Shown here: positions 1 through 7,891 of the stretch, in pieces
Layout: every line of letters begins with the position of its first letter
Numbering within the stretch: position 1 is the first letter of the stretch
DNA from: Zafaria ginkgonis
GTDB taxonomy: Bacteria; Actinomycetota; Actinomycetes; Actinomycetales; Micrococcaceae
NCBI RefSeq assembly: GCF_039540195.1
Contig: NZ_BAABEO010000020.1
Span: 62,001 to 126,000, forward strand
DNA length: 64,000 nucleotides
Direction: 5' to 3'
The notes under the pieces: generated by a model
Databases searched by the model: none
Seen by the model: the letters and a program-made list of their open reading frames with translations, nothing else
Told to the model about the DNA's origin: nothing
Program-made: the position numbers and the translations under genes

Positions 1-283
1 CGTGCTGGTCATGTGCTCGGTACTCGTGGCCGTCTCCACCGCCCTCGTGGGGCCGGTGACGTTCTTCGGCCTGCTGGTGGTGAGCCTGGGCTACCAGCTC
101 TGCCGCAGCTTCTCCCACGCCTGGCTGCTGCCGATCACCATCCTGCTCGGCGTGGTGGCGCTCGTGGGCGGCCAGCTGATCCTCGAGCAGGTCTTCGGTT
201 TCGCCACGGCCCTGAGCATCATCATCGAGTTCACCGGCGGCCTCCTGTTCCTGTACCTGTTGTTGAAGGGATCACTGAAGTGA
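1..283 (+). CDS. Ferric-siderophore ABC transporter permease, FecCD family (C-terminal part)
   Basis: Only the last ~93 codons are in the window; the reading frame is open to the left edge. The peptide is hydrophobic with two to three membrane spans and carries the GPVTFFGLLV stretch typical of the cytoplasmic loop of FecCD/BtuC-type permeases, which contacts the ATPase. The stop codon overlaps the GTG start of the next gene by four bases (GTGA), so permease and ATPase are translationally coupled. Role inferred from the family: moving ferric siderophore or heme through the membrane. Confidence 0.85.
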   Translation, partial: VLVMCSVLVAVSTALVGPVTFFGLLVVSLGYQLCRSFSHAWLLPITILLGVVALVGGQLILEQVFGFATALSIIIEFTGGLLFLYLLLKGSLK

Positions 284-1038
284 TTGCGCTCTCCGGCGTC
301 ACCAAGTCCTACGGCTCCGCTCGCGTGGTCGACGGCGTCGATGCCACGATTCCGGCCGGCGGCGTCACCTCGATCATCGGCCCCAACGGCGCCGGCAAGT
401 CCACCTTGCTGGGCTTGGTCTCCCGGCTGCAGGCCATGGACGCCGGCGCGGTGGAGGTCGGCGGCCTCGACGTCGCCCGCACCGACAGCCGCGAACTGGC
501 CAAGACCATGGCCATCCTGCGCCAGGAAAACCACCTGACCATGCGCCTGAAGGTGCGCGACCTGGTCGCGTTCGGGCGCTACCCGCATTCGGGCGGCCGG
601 CCCACGGTGGAGGACAAGGAGCACATCGAACGGGCCCTGGAGCAGCTGGACCTGCTGCCCATGGCGGACAAGTTCGTCGACGAACTCTCCGGCGGCCAGC
701 GGCAGCGCGCGTTCATCGCCATGGTGCTGGCCCAGGACACCGAGTACCTGCTGCTGGACGAGCCGCTGAACAACCTGGACATGCGGCACTCGGTGGAGAT
801 GATGCGCCTGATCCGCCGGCTCGCCGACGAACTCGGCAAGACGGTGGTAGTGGTCATCCACGACATCAACTTCGCGTCCTGCTACTCGGACACCATCCTG
901 GCCATGCGCGACGGCCGGCTGCTCCACCAGGGCTCCCCCGCGGAGATCATGCGCCCCGAGGTGCTCCGGGACATCTACGAGATCGACATCCGGATCGAGG
1001 AGATCGAGGGCAACCGCATCGGCGTCTACTTCGCCTGA
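280..1038 (+). CDS. Ferric-siderophore ABC transporter ATP-binding protein (FepC/FecE type)
   Basis: A 252-residue ABC ATPase, the usual size for FepC/FhuC. Walker A (GPNGAGKST) is at residues 34-42, the signature LSGGQRQ lies mid-protein and Walker B is YLLLDEP, followed by an HD switch (VIHDIN). I chose the GTG at 280 because it overlaps the permease stop by four bases and puts the first beta strand at the usual distance from Walker A; longer upstream extensions would lie inside the permease gene. It energises import of an iron chelate together with the upstream permease. The partner binding protein must lie left of the window. Confidence 0.93.
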   Translation: MIALSGVTKSYGSARVVDGVDATIPAGGVTSIIGPNGAGKSTLLGLVSRLQAMDAGAVEVGGLDVARTDSRELAKTMAILRQENHLTMRLKVRDLVAFGRYPHSGGRPTVEDKEHIERALEQLDLLPMADKFVDELSGGQRQRAFIAMVLAQDTEYLLLDEPLNNLDMRHSVEMMRLIRRLADELGKTVVVVIHDINFASCYSDTILAMRDGRLLHQGSPAEIMRPEVLRDIYEIDIRIEEIEGNRIGVYFA

Positions 1039-1048
1039 CCGCCGGCGC

Positions 1049-1972
1049 CTAGGGGCCCTCCGGCAGTTTGATGCCCGGCACGGCGTCCGGGGCCGATTCC
1101 GCCAGGACGGTGTGGAGGTAGCGCTCGGCGCGTTCGGCGGTGGCGCGGTAGACGTCGACGAACGTTGAGCGGGCGCGGGCCAAGGGCCAGTCGGCGGGAA
1201 GCAGTTCGTACGGCATGCCCGGGTCGTCCCAGGGAAAGGCCCGCCATTCGTCCATGGCCTCGATGCGCATGCGGAACGCCTCCCGGTGGTCCGCATCCGG
1301 CTGGCGGAGCCTCTTGAGCCGGCCTTCGTTCCTGTCCGCGAACGCCGCGTAGCGCGCCGGCAGGTCCTCGCTGGCGGCGAGCGCCGGCCGGCGCCCTTCG
1401 AGGGCGGTGTCCTCGACACGGAAGGCCATGAAGTCCTCCACTCCGTACCCTTGAGCGGTTTCCGCCACCTGGGCCACGCGGTCCCGGGGGGAGAACCACA
1501 GCGCTCCGTAGACGGGTGCGAATCCGAGCCATTTCAGCCTGGCCCGGAAGGCCTCCCTGACGTCCCGCTCCGTCTCGGGCACGGAGAACGCGATTGCCGT
1601 CCAGTGCCGGTCCCAACCGAACCGTGGATCGCCGAATTCGGTGACCTGTTGATGGCCCACCACCAACCGGTCCCGCGCCGCGGCCGTGAACCGGTACCGG
1701 GAGGCCCTGCCGCCGCCGTCGTTCTCCAGGACGCCCCGCGCGGCGAGCCGGCTCAGTGCGGTGGTGACCGCCGACCGGCTGAGGCCGACGTCCTCGGCGA
1801 GCTTCACCACCACCCGGGCGGGAAGCCACAGGTCGGTCTTCCTCCAGAACTCGGCCAGCAGCGTGACCAGCAGGTGCTGGCTGGCGTTGCCGCGCTGGGG
1901 GCGTGGAAAGTCCACTGCCGCGAGGCCGGTTGGTCGTTCTCCGCTGTTTCGCACAGTCCCAGTCTCACCCAT
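1049..1972 (-). CDS. PaaX family transcriptional regulator
   Basis: A 307-residue protein with the PaaX layout: an N-terminal winged helix (about residues 25-90, with LSRSAVTTALSRL as recognition region), a central domain starting near WTAIAFSVPE, and a C-terminal PaaX_C domain with YRATAERAERYL. PaaX proteins are GntR-like repressors that respond to acyl-CoA thioesters such as phenylacetyl-CoA. No paa genes are visible here. The gene is divergent from the MFS/hydrolase operon at 2126-5229, so its likely target is that operon and itself. The 3' end lies 10 bp from the convergent ABC ATPase. Confidence 0.88.
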   Translation of the reverse strand: MGETGTVRNSGERPTGLAAVDFPRPQRGNASQHLLVTLLAEFWRKTDLWLPARVVVKLAEDVGLSRSAVTTALSRLAARGVLENDGGGRASRYRFTAAARDRLVVGHQQVTEFGDPRFGWDRHWTAIAFSVPETERDVREAFRARLKWLGFAPVYGALWFSPRDRVAQVAETAQGYGVEDFMAFRVEDTALEGRRPALAASEDLPARYAAFADRNEGRLKRLRQPDADHREAFRMRIEAMDEWRAFPWDDPGMPYELLPADWPLARARSTFVDVYRATAERAERYLHTVLAESAPDAVPGIKLPEGP

Positions 1973-2125
1973 TCCAGAAACTTTGCACTTTTATTGACGT
2001 TCGCTTGTTTTAAAGCAATCATATTTGCGGGGTGATCCACGCCACTAACCCGCTTCCCGGCATCGATGCCGCGGCCGGCCAGGCGCGCTCCGCCCGTTCC
2101 CCAAGCACCTAGCAGGAGATCCGCA
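1973..2125. promoter_or_regulatory. Divergent promoter region between PaaX-type regulator and MFS operon
   Basis: This 153-bp interval is AT-rich near its left half, against a GC-rich background. A TTGACG at 1994-1999 could be the -35 box for the rightward operon; a convincing -10 was not found at the expected distance (AATCAT 17 bp away). GCTT and AAAGC half-sites around 2003-2016 are candidates for PaaX binding but are not a clean palindrome. AGGAG at 2114-2118 is the ribosome binding site for the MFS gene. Confidence 0.4.
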
Positions 2126-3469
2126 ATGACCGCAGGTCCCACGAGCACCGCCCCCGCGATCGCGCCGCCCACGGGCCGCCACGCCCGCAAGGCCGCCGTC
2201 GCCAGCTTCGTCGGCAGCACGCTGGAGTACTACGACTTCTTCATCTACGGCGCTGCTTCCGCCCTCGTTTTCAACAAGATCTTCTTCCCCGGCATCGACC
2301 CTGCGCTCGGGCAGATCCTGTCCATGGCCACCATCGGCATCGGCTACGTCGTGCGCCCGCTCGCCGCGGGAGTGATCGGCCACTTCGGCGACCGTGTCGG
2401 GCGCAAGCAGATGCTCGTTTTCACCCTGGTCAGCATGGGCCTTGCCACGTTCCTGATCGGATGCCTTCCCCCCACGGCTGCCATCGGAGCGGCCGCTCCC
2501 GTGCTCCTGGTTCTGCTGCGCGTCCTGCAGGGAATCTCGGCAGCCGGCGAATCCGTGGGTGCCGTGACCATCTCCCTTGAACATGCGCCGGCCAACAGGC
2601 GCGCGTTCTTCGCAAGCTGGGTCAACACCGGAGCGGCAGCCGGCATCACCCTCGCTTCGCTCGCGTTCCTCCTTGTCTCCTTGATGCCGCAGGAGCAACT
2701 GCTTTCCTGGGGCTGGCGCATCCCGTTCCTGGCGAGCGTCCTGGTCGCGGCAGCCGGCTTCGTCATCCGCCGCCGGCTGCCCGAGGCCGAGGTCTTCGAG
2801 CACGAACTCGAGAACAAGGAAGCACTCGAACTTCCCGTCAAGGTGGTTGTTCGCGACCACTGGCGCACGGTCCTGAAAGTGATGGCGTTCGGGGTTTGGG
2901 CGGTGGTCTCATCGATCTTCTCCGCTTTCAGCCTCTCCTACGCGGCGAAGGAGCAGTTGGTGCCCGGAAGCGTCATGCTTGCCGTCACCATCGTCACCGC
3001 GGCACTGAGCGTCGGAGTCCAGCCGCTCTTTGGAATCCTCGCTGACCGCATAGGCCGCAAACCCGTCTTCATCACCGGAAACCTGACGTGCGCCGCAGCG
3101 GTCTTTGCATACTTCTGGGCCGTCTCCACTTCAAACATCCCGCTCGTCTTCGTCACCGGAATCGTGCTCATGTCCGTCGGCTACGCCATGGTCAACCCGC
3201 TCGGACCGGCGATGGTCGCGGAGATGTTCGAAACCCGGATCCGCTACTCCGGCGCCGCGATTTCCTCCCAGCTGGGCCTCATCCTGACCGGCTTCGCGCC
3301 GACCATCGCCGCGGCCATCGTCCGCCCCGGGCCCGGCGGCTGGTTGCCGGTGGCGATCTTCACGGCGGCCTGCTGCCTCGTCTCGGCCTTTGTCGCCCTC
3401 GTCTTCGTCCGGGAGACGTACCGCACGGCCACCGAAGACCTTGGCCTGAAGGCCGGTGCGAACGCATGA
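2126..3469 (+). CDS. MFS transporter, metabolite:H+ symporter (MHS) family
   Basis: A 447-residue, 12-span transporter. The N-terminus has the MHS-type SFVGSTLEYYDFFIYG motif in the first helix, and GHFGDRVGRKQML is the conserved loop 2-3 motif; DRIGRKP marks the same motif in the second half. The family imports organic acids, betaines and similar solutes with protons. The ATG at 2126 follows AGGAG by seven bases and puts helix 1 at the normal position. Its stop overlaps the start of the CocE-type hydrolase (ATGA), so the importer and hydrolase are one operon, likely controlled by the divergent PaaX-type regulator. The substrate is unknown. Confidence 0.9.
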   Translation: MTAGPTSTAPAIAPPTGRHARKAAVASFVGSTLEYYDFFIYGAASALVFNKIFFPGIDPALGQILSMATIGIGYVVRPLAAGVIGHFGDRVGRKQMLVFTLVSMGLATFLIGCLPPTAAIGAAAPVLLVLLRVLQGISAAGESVGAVTISLEHAPANRRAFFASWVNTGAAAGITLASLAFLLVSLMPQEQLLSWGWRIPFLASVLVAAAGFVIRRRLPEAEVFEHELENKEALELPVKVVVRDHWRTVLKVMAFGVWAVVSSIFSAFSLSYAAKEQLVPGSVMLAVTIVTAALSVGVQPLFGILADRIGRKPVFITGNLTCAAAVFAYFWAVSTSNIPLVFVTGIVLMSVGYAMVNPLGPAMVAEMFETRIRYSGAAISSQLGLILTGFAPTIAAAIVRPGPGGWLPVAIFTAACCLVSAFVALVFVRETYRTATEDLGLKAGANA

Positions 3470-5229
3470 AACGCCAGGTCCTGATTGAGGCCGACGTCGA
3501 GATGCGGCTGAGTGACGGAGCGGTCCTCCGCTCAACCGTGTACCGTCCGGACGCTCCCGGCCGGTTCCCCGTCCTCCTTACCCGCACCCCCTACGGACGG
3601 GACCTCGCCGTCAACTCCGCATACCTCAACCCGGCAACGGTTGCCGCCGGCGGATTCATCGTCATCCTGCAGGATGTCCGCGGCCGGCACGGTTCCGACG
3701 GCACCTTCACGCCGGCGGAACATGAGGCCGACGACGGCGCCGAAACCGTCGAGTGGGCGGCGAACCTGCCCTATTCCTCCGGGAGGGTGGGAATGTGGGG
3801 ACGGTCCTACTTTGCCGAAACGCAATGGCGGGCCGCGCGCCGGCGCCCCCAGGGCCTGGCCGCCCTGGCGCCGGGCATCTGCGCTGCCGGGAACGCGGAC
3901 AACGGGGCGCTCTTCCGCGGAGGAGCCTTCGAACTGGGGACCCGGCTCTCCTGGGGACAGGGCTCCATCGGCCTCGAGGAGATCCGCCGCGAATGCGAGG
4001 GTGATCCGGCACGCCTTGCCCGCGAGCTCGACATCTGGAACGAACTGGACGCCCGCTTCGCGGACGGTTCGGCCTATGCGACCCTTCCGCTCAACGAACT
4101 GAAGTCCCAGGCCAACGGATTCCTGCAGTCCGTGATCCTCCCTTCAGCCAGCGAGGATCCCGGCGGGGAACTCTCCCGGGCGTGGGACTGGCCCGTGCGC
4201 GAACCCGTCCCGCTTCCCACGCTTCACATCGGGGGATGGTTCGACATCTTCCTCCCCAATACCTTGGCGCAGTACCGCACCCAACTGGAGGCGTCCGGCA
4301 GGAATGCCGCGCCCCGTCCCCGCCTCATCCTGGGGCCGTGGAGCCACACCAATTTCACGGGGATCTTCCCCGATGTCGCGTTCGGCGCCACGGCTTCCTC
4401 GGCGGCGGTCAATGGCCTGGGGGATCTGTCCTCGATCCATGCCCGCTGGTTCGAACATGTGCTCAACGAAGGGCCCGAACCGGAGATGCCGGACGTCCTC
4501 GTCTACTTCATGGGCGAGAACCGCTGGCGGGCCTTCGATGAACTGCCCGAACCGGACTCCCGTCTGGACCTGTTTCTCGGCCGGCACGGCTCGCTGCAGG
4601 CCTCGCCGGGGATATCCGGCGCGGAGGAATACTCCTACGACCCGCTCGACCCCGTTCCCACCACCGGAGGCGCCACCATGCACCTCGGGGCCGACCTTGC
4701 CGGTCCCGCGGAACAAGGTGCCGTCGAAAGCCGCGATGACGTGCTCGTCTTCTCGACTTCCCCGCTGGAGGAACCGCTGACGGTCTTCGGGGAAGTGACG
4801 GCAACCCTGTTCGCAAACTCCAGCGCGGTGGACACGGACTTCGTCGTCCGCCTGTGCCGGGTCACTCCCGACGGCCGCTCCATCGGGCTCGCCGACGGCA
4901 TTGTCCGCGCGTCGTGGCGGGATGCCTGCGCCGGCGACGGGGTCTTCCGCGCAGGGCCGCCTCCGCGTCCACTCGTCCCCGGCCAACCGGAGGAGTTCAG
5001 CATCAGCCTGTGGTCGACCGCCTGCACGTTCCAGGCCGGCGACAGCATCAGGATCCAGGTGACCTCCAGCTGCCATCCCCGCTGGGACCGAAACCTCAAT
5101 ACCGGTGTCCGCGCGGCAGACTCATCCGTGCCGGTTGTTGCCCGCCAGCGCATCATGCTCGGGGGCGATACCCCCAGCAGGATCAGCCTGGGCACCCTGT
5201 CCGGCGGCCCCCTGACGCACCGGCCATAG
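3466..5229 (+). CDS. CocE/NonD family serine hydrolase (X-Pro dipeptidyl-peptidase S15-like)
   Basis: A 587-residue cytosolic hydrolase matching the CocE/NonD architecture: an alpha/beta hydrolase domain with a lid, then a C-terminal jelly-roll domain (from about residue 350, with FSTSPLEEPLTVFG). The likely triad is Ser114 (GRSYFAET), Asp260 (GGWFDIF) and His294 (GPWSHT). The nucleophile motif is usually GxSYxG; here the last Gly is Ala. Family members include cocaine esterase and alpha-amino-acid ester hydrolases that cleave esters or amides. Translation is coupled to the upstream MFS importer by a four-base overlap. The natural substrate cannot be told from sequence. Confidence 0.88.
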   Translation: MKRQVLIEADVEMRLSDGAVLRSTVYRPDAPGRFPVLLTRTPYGRDLAVNSAYLNPATVAAGGFIVILQDVRGRHGSDGTFTPAEHEADDGAETVEWAANLPYSSGRVGMWGRSYFAETQWRAARRRPQGLAALAPGICAAGNADNGALFRGGAFELGTRLSWGQGSIGLEEIRRECEGDPARLARELDIWNELDARFADGSAYATLPLNELKSQANGFLQSVILPSASEDPGGELSRAWDWPVREPVPLPTLHIGGWFDIFLPNTLAQYRTQLEASGRNAAPRPRLILGPWSHTNFTGIFPDVAFGATASSAAVNGLGDLSSIHARWFEHVLNEGPEPEMPDVLVYFMGENRWRAFDELPEPDSRLDLFLGRHGSLQASPGISGAEEYSYDPLDPVPTTGGATMHLGADLAGPAEQGAVESRDDVLVFSTSPLEEPLTVFGEVTATLFANSSAVDTDFVVRLCRVTPDGRSIGLADGIVRASWRDACAGDGVFRAGPPPRPLVPGQPEEFSISLWSTACTFQAGDSIRIQVTSSCHPRWDRNLNTGVRAADSSVPVVARQRIMLGGDTPSRISLGTLSGGPLTHRP

Positions 5230-5252
5230 GCGGAGGGAAGCGGGGCAAGCGC

Positions 5253-5288
5253 GGCGAATGCGGCGGGGCAGGGCGCGCCGCATTCGCC
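5253..5288. terminator. Hairpin after the CocE-type hydrolase
   Basis: Perfect 12-bp inverted repeat: GGCGAATGCGGC at 5253-5264 pairs with GCCGCATTCGCC at 5277-5288 around a 12-nt loop. It starts 23 bp after the hydrolase stop and lies just before the next gene. There is no T run, so it may act as a mRNA 3'-end stabiliser or weak terminator. A related CGAATGCGG stem occurs at 36411-36458. Confidence 0.55.
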
Positions 5289-5319
5289 CCGCGCCGGGGA
5301 GGGGAGGAAGAATGGGCCG

Positions 5320-5994
5320 GTGACTTCCGTGCAGCCTGAACTCCCCGCCCCCTCCCCCGCTCCAAAAACCACGGATTTCAGGCTGCGCATCGTGGCGGAC
5401 TCCAGCAACCGCATCGGGTGGCTGCGGGCGCGCTCGCAGGGCATCACGGCCACCGACGTCGCCAAGCTGTCCACCCCGCGCAGCATCGAGGCCGCGGCCC
5501 ACGCCAAGCTCCACGGGTCCGGTTTTTCCGGCAACTCCTGGACGGACCACGGCAAGGCCCGCGAACCGGTGATCGCCGACTGGGTCCGCGAGCACCATGG
5601 GATCGTTCCCAGCACCCAACTCTTCCACGCGCACGGCCAGCGGCTGCATCTGGCGACCCCGGACGGCATCGCCCTGCGCCCCGGCGGCCGCGTGGAGCTG
5701 GCCGAAATCAAGACCACCAACAAGGCTTGGCGGTCCATCCCGCGCCACTACCTGCGCCAGGTCTGGTGGCAGCAGTACGTCCTCGGCGCGGAACGCACGC
5801 TGGTGGTCTGGGAGCAGCACGAGGACTTCGTCCCGGTCCACGCCGAACCCCTGTGCCGCTGGGTCGATCGCGACGAGGAACAGATCCGCGCCCTGGTCGG
5901 GATGGCCGACCGGCTGGTCGAGGAGCTGCGCCGGCGCACCGCCCGCGCCCGGGAACGCGAGGACTACCGACCCGCGGCCCTCAGCCGGTACTGA
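5320..5994 (+). CDS. YqaJ-like viral recombinase family nuclease
   Basis: A 224-residue protein of the YqaJ/lambda-exonuclease PD-(D/E)XK superfamily. GITATDVAKL (41-50) is the family's substrate-side motif; the catalytic set appears as Glu82 (HGKAREP), Asp115 (TPDGIAL) and Glu129-x-Lys131 (LAEIKTT). Phage YqaJ proteins are exonucleases for recombination. No phage genes are nearby, and stand-alone copies are common in Arthrobacter-like genomes, so a host repair role is possible. The start is GTG with GGGGAGGAAG ending nine bases upstream; an ATG at 5312 is out of frame. Confidence 0.82.
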   Translation: MTSVQPELPAPSPAPKTTDFRLRIVADSSNRIGWLRARSQGITATDVAKLSTPRSIEAAAHAKLHGSGFSGNSWTDHGKAREPVIADWVREHHGIVPSTQLFHAHGQRLHLATPDGIALRPGGRVELAEIKTTNKAWRSIPRHYLRQVWWQQYVLGAERTLVVWEQHEDFVPVHAEPLCRWVDRDEEQIRALVGMADRLVEELRRRTARAREREDYRPAALSRY

Positions 5995-6025
5995 CCGGCC
6001 GCCACCGAACCGCCCCACACGCAAA

Positions 6026-6054
6026 GGCGGCGGCGGGAATACCCCGCCGCCGCC
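6026..6054. terminator. Bidirectional terminator between YqaJ-like and MscS genes
   Basis: A 12-bp perfect stem (6026-6037 pairing with 6043-6054) with a 5-nt loop, made of GGC/GCC triplets. It lies between two convergent genes (stops at 5994 and 6079). Confidence 0.7.
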
Positions 6055-6078
6055 GTCGTCTTGCCCCGATAGGGGGCT

Positions 6079-7245
6079 CTACTTCTTCGCGCCCGCCACC
6101 TGCGCCACCGGTGCCGGCAACGCCTCCGGGTACTTGGTCTGCAGGTCATGCACCAGCTTCTCGCGCACGTAGTTGCGCAGGTCCGCCAGGTCCGCGGAGT
6201 TGCGGGCGCTGACGGTGATCGTCACCTTGAGCACGCCCGCAATCGCGTCGGTGACGTTGAGGACGCCCACGCGCCCGTCCCACAGGTCGGTGGCCTCCAG
6301 CAGCTGCGTCAGGCGGTGGCGGATCGTGTCCACCGGGGCGTTCCAGTTCAGGTCAAGCAGCACGTTGCCGTTCAGCTCCGCGGTCCCGCGGGACCAGTTC
6401 TCGAACGGGGTGGACGTGAAGTAGGTCGAGGGCAGGATCATGCGCCGCCCGTCCGGCATCGCGACCACGACGTAGGTGAGCGTGATCTCCTCGATCCGGC
6501 CCTGCTGGGTCTCCACCAGCACGGTGTCGTCCACCCGGATCGCGTCGGTGAAGGCGATCTGCAGGCCGGCGAAGACGTTGGCCAGGGTGCTCTGCACGGC
6601 CAGACCGGCGACGACGGAGATCAGACCGGCGGAGGCGAGGATACCGGCGCCGAGTGCCCGCACCTGCGGGATCAGCAGCAGGATGCCCGCCACCGCGAGC
6701 ACCATTACGACGGCGATGGCCACGTGCCGCAGCAGCGAGACCTGGGTGCGCACCTTGGCGATCCGGCGCTCGTTGGAGAGGTCATTGCGGTACTTCGCCA
6801 GCAGCCCCGCCTCCAGCAGGTGCAGCAGCACCGTCGCCAGCCAGGCGATGCTGCAGATGAGCCCGGCCAGGAGCAGGAAGTCCACGAGCGTGCGCCATGG
6901 AGCATCCGGCACGGTGACTTCCAGCGCGCTCAGCGACCCCACGAAGGACAGCACCAGGGTCGCTGGCACTCGGGCCTTCGCGGTGTCCGTGCGCAGCGTG
7001 GGGTGCTTGCGCAGCACGCCGCCGAGGGCCGTGAACGCGATGGTCACGATCAGGACGGAAGCGATCACCGCAATGATGACCGCGAACCAGGGGCGGAACG
7101 GTTCCGGCAGCGAGTCGGTGCCGGCGGCCTGGGTCAGGTCTCCGACGACGTCGTTGACGGTGGGTGTCAGGCTGTCTTCTGGGATCAGGGGGTCCCCGGA
7201 AGGCGCCGGCGTGGGCGGCACCGGGGTGGAGGCAAGGGCAAGCAT
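6079..7245 (-). CDS. Small-conductance mechanosensitive channel (MscS family)
   Basis: A 388-residue membrane protein with an N-terminal Pro-rich stretch and about five hydrophobic helices (near residues 52-75, 95-112, 122-145, 172-190 and 200-222). The last is the pore-lining TM3 followed by the QSTLANVFAGLQIAF kink that is diagnostic of MscS. The beta domain has VDDTVLVETQQGRIEEI and the ENWSR segment. The family opens under membrane tension to release osmolytes on hypo-osmotic shock. It is transcribed alone. The fifth-helix composition is normal; nothing is missing. Confidence 0.92.
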   Translation of the reverse strand: MLALASTPVPPTPAPSGDPLIPEDSLTPTVNDVVGDLTQAAGTDSLPEPFRPWFAVIIAVIASVLIVTIAFTALGGVLRKHPTLRTDTAKARVPATLVLSFVGSLSALEVTVPDAPWRTLVDFLLLAGLICSIAWLATVLLHLLEAGLLAKYRNDLSNERRIAKVRTQVSLLRHVAIAVVMVLAVAGILLLIPQVRALGAGILASAGLISVVAGLAVQSTLANVFAGLQIAFTDAIRVDDTVLVETQQGRIEEITLTYVVVAMPDGRRMILPSTYFTSTPFENWSRGTAELNGNVLLDLNWNAPVDTIRHRLTQLLEATDLWDGRVGVLNVTDAIAGVLKVTITVSARNSADLADLRNYVREKLVHDLQTKYPEALPAPVAQVAGAKK

Positions 7246-7370
7246 TGCTCCAGCGTTCCATACGAAACTGGGTAAAACCTTAATCGAAACGTGACCCGGT
7301 GGCTTCTGAAGGGAACGCTCCGGGAGAACCCGCCGCCACCGCGGCCAGCCCGCCCGGAGCCGTGTTCCCG

Positions 7371-7766
7371 CTACTCAGGGCGGGGTGCGGAAAGGTCGGC
7401 CACCTGGTAGGACCACAGTTCGGCACCGAGCCCGATGGGCTTGCGCGCCCCGCCGTGGCCCTCGCCGCCGTGACCTTCCTCACGGTTCCCCTCGCCCTGC
7501 GCCCCACCCTGCTCTTGGCCGCGCCCCTGTTCCTGGCCGTGCCCCTGGCCGAAGGCGCGGGACTTGGTCCAGGCGTCGAAGGATTCCTCGTCGGCCCAGC
7601 GGGTCAGCACCAGCCAGACGTTCCGGCCGTCGGTGGGTTGGAGCAGCTCGAAGCCCTCGAAGCCGGGGGCGTTGTCGACGGCGCCGGCGCGGGCGGCGAA
7701 ACGGCGGGCGAGCTCGTCGCCGGAGTCGGCGGGGACGGTGATGGCATTGATCTTGATGACACTCAT
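7371..7766 (-). CDS. MhuD/IsdG-like heme-degrading monooxygenase with low-complexity insert
   Basis: The first ~70 residues match the mycobacterial heme-degrading enzyme MhuD closely (MSVIKINAITVP, then PGFEGFELL and a WLVLTRW strand). Asn7 and Trp66, the two residues that MhuD needs for catalysis, are at the same positions. MhuD's heme ligand is His75; here His76 is the nearest candidate. Residues 75-107 then form a Gly/Gln/Glu/His-rich tract before the last strand (ELWSYQVADL), so the ferredoxin-like fold is interrupted. Total length is 131 versus about 105 for MhuD. The likely role is releasing iron from heme in the cytoplasm; a generic antibiotic-biosynthesis monooxygenase is the alternative. 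Confidence 0.8.
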   Translation of the reverse strand: MSVIKINAITVPADSGDELARRFAARAGAVDNAPGFEGFELLQPTDGRNVWLVLTRWADEESFDAWTKSRAFGQGHGQEQGRGQEQGGAQGEGNREEGHGGEGHGGARKPIGLGAELWSYQVADLSAPRPE

Positions 7767-7891
7767 GGACCCAGCCTGCCAAACCTCGCACCGGGCCGGA
7801 AGCGGATTGCGCAGATTGACGTGGCTGGCGGTGCCGGTCGACTCGGCCCGCGGCGCCGGATGACCCGATCGGCCGCGCCGGATGTGCCACC

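Noticed and set aside
5320..5994. Prophage remnant around the YqaJ-type gene
   Set aside because: No integrase, terminase, capsid or attachment repeats nearby; the neighbours are ordinary chromosomal genes.
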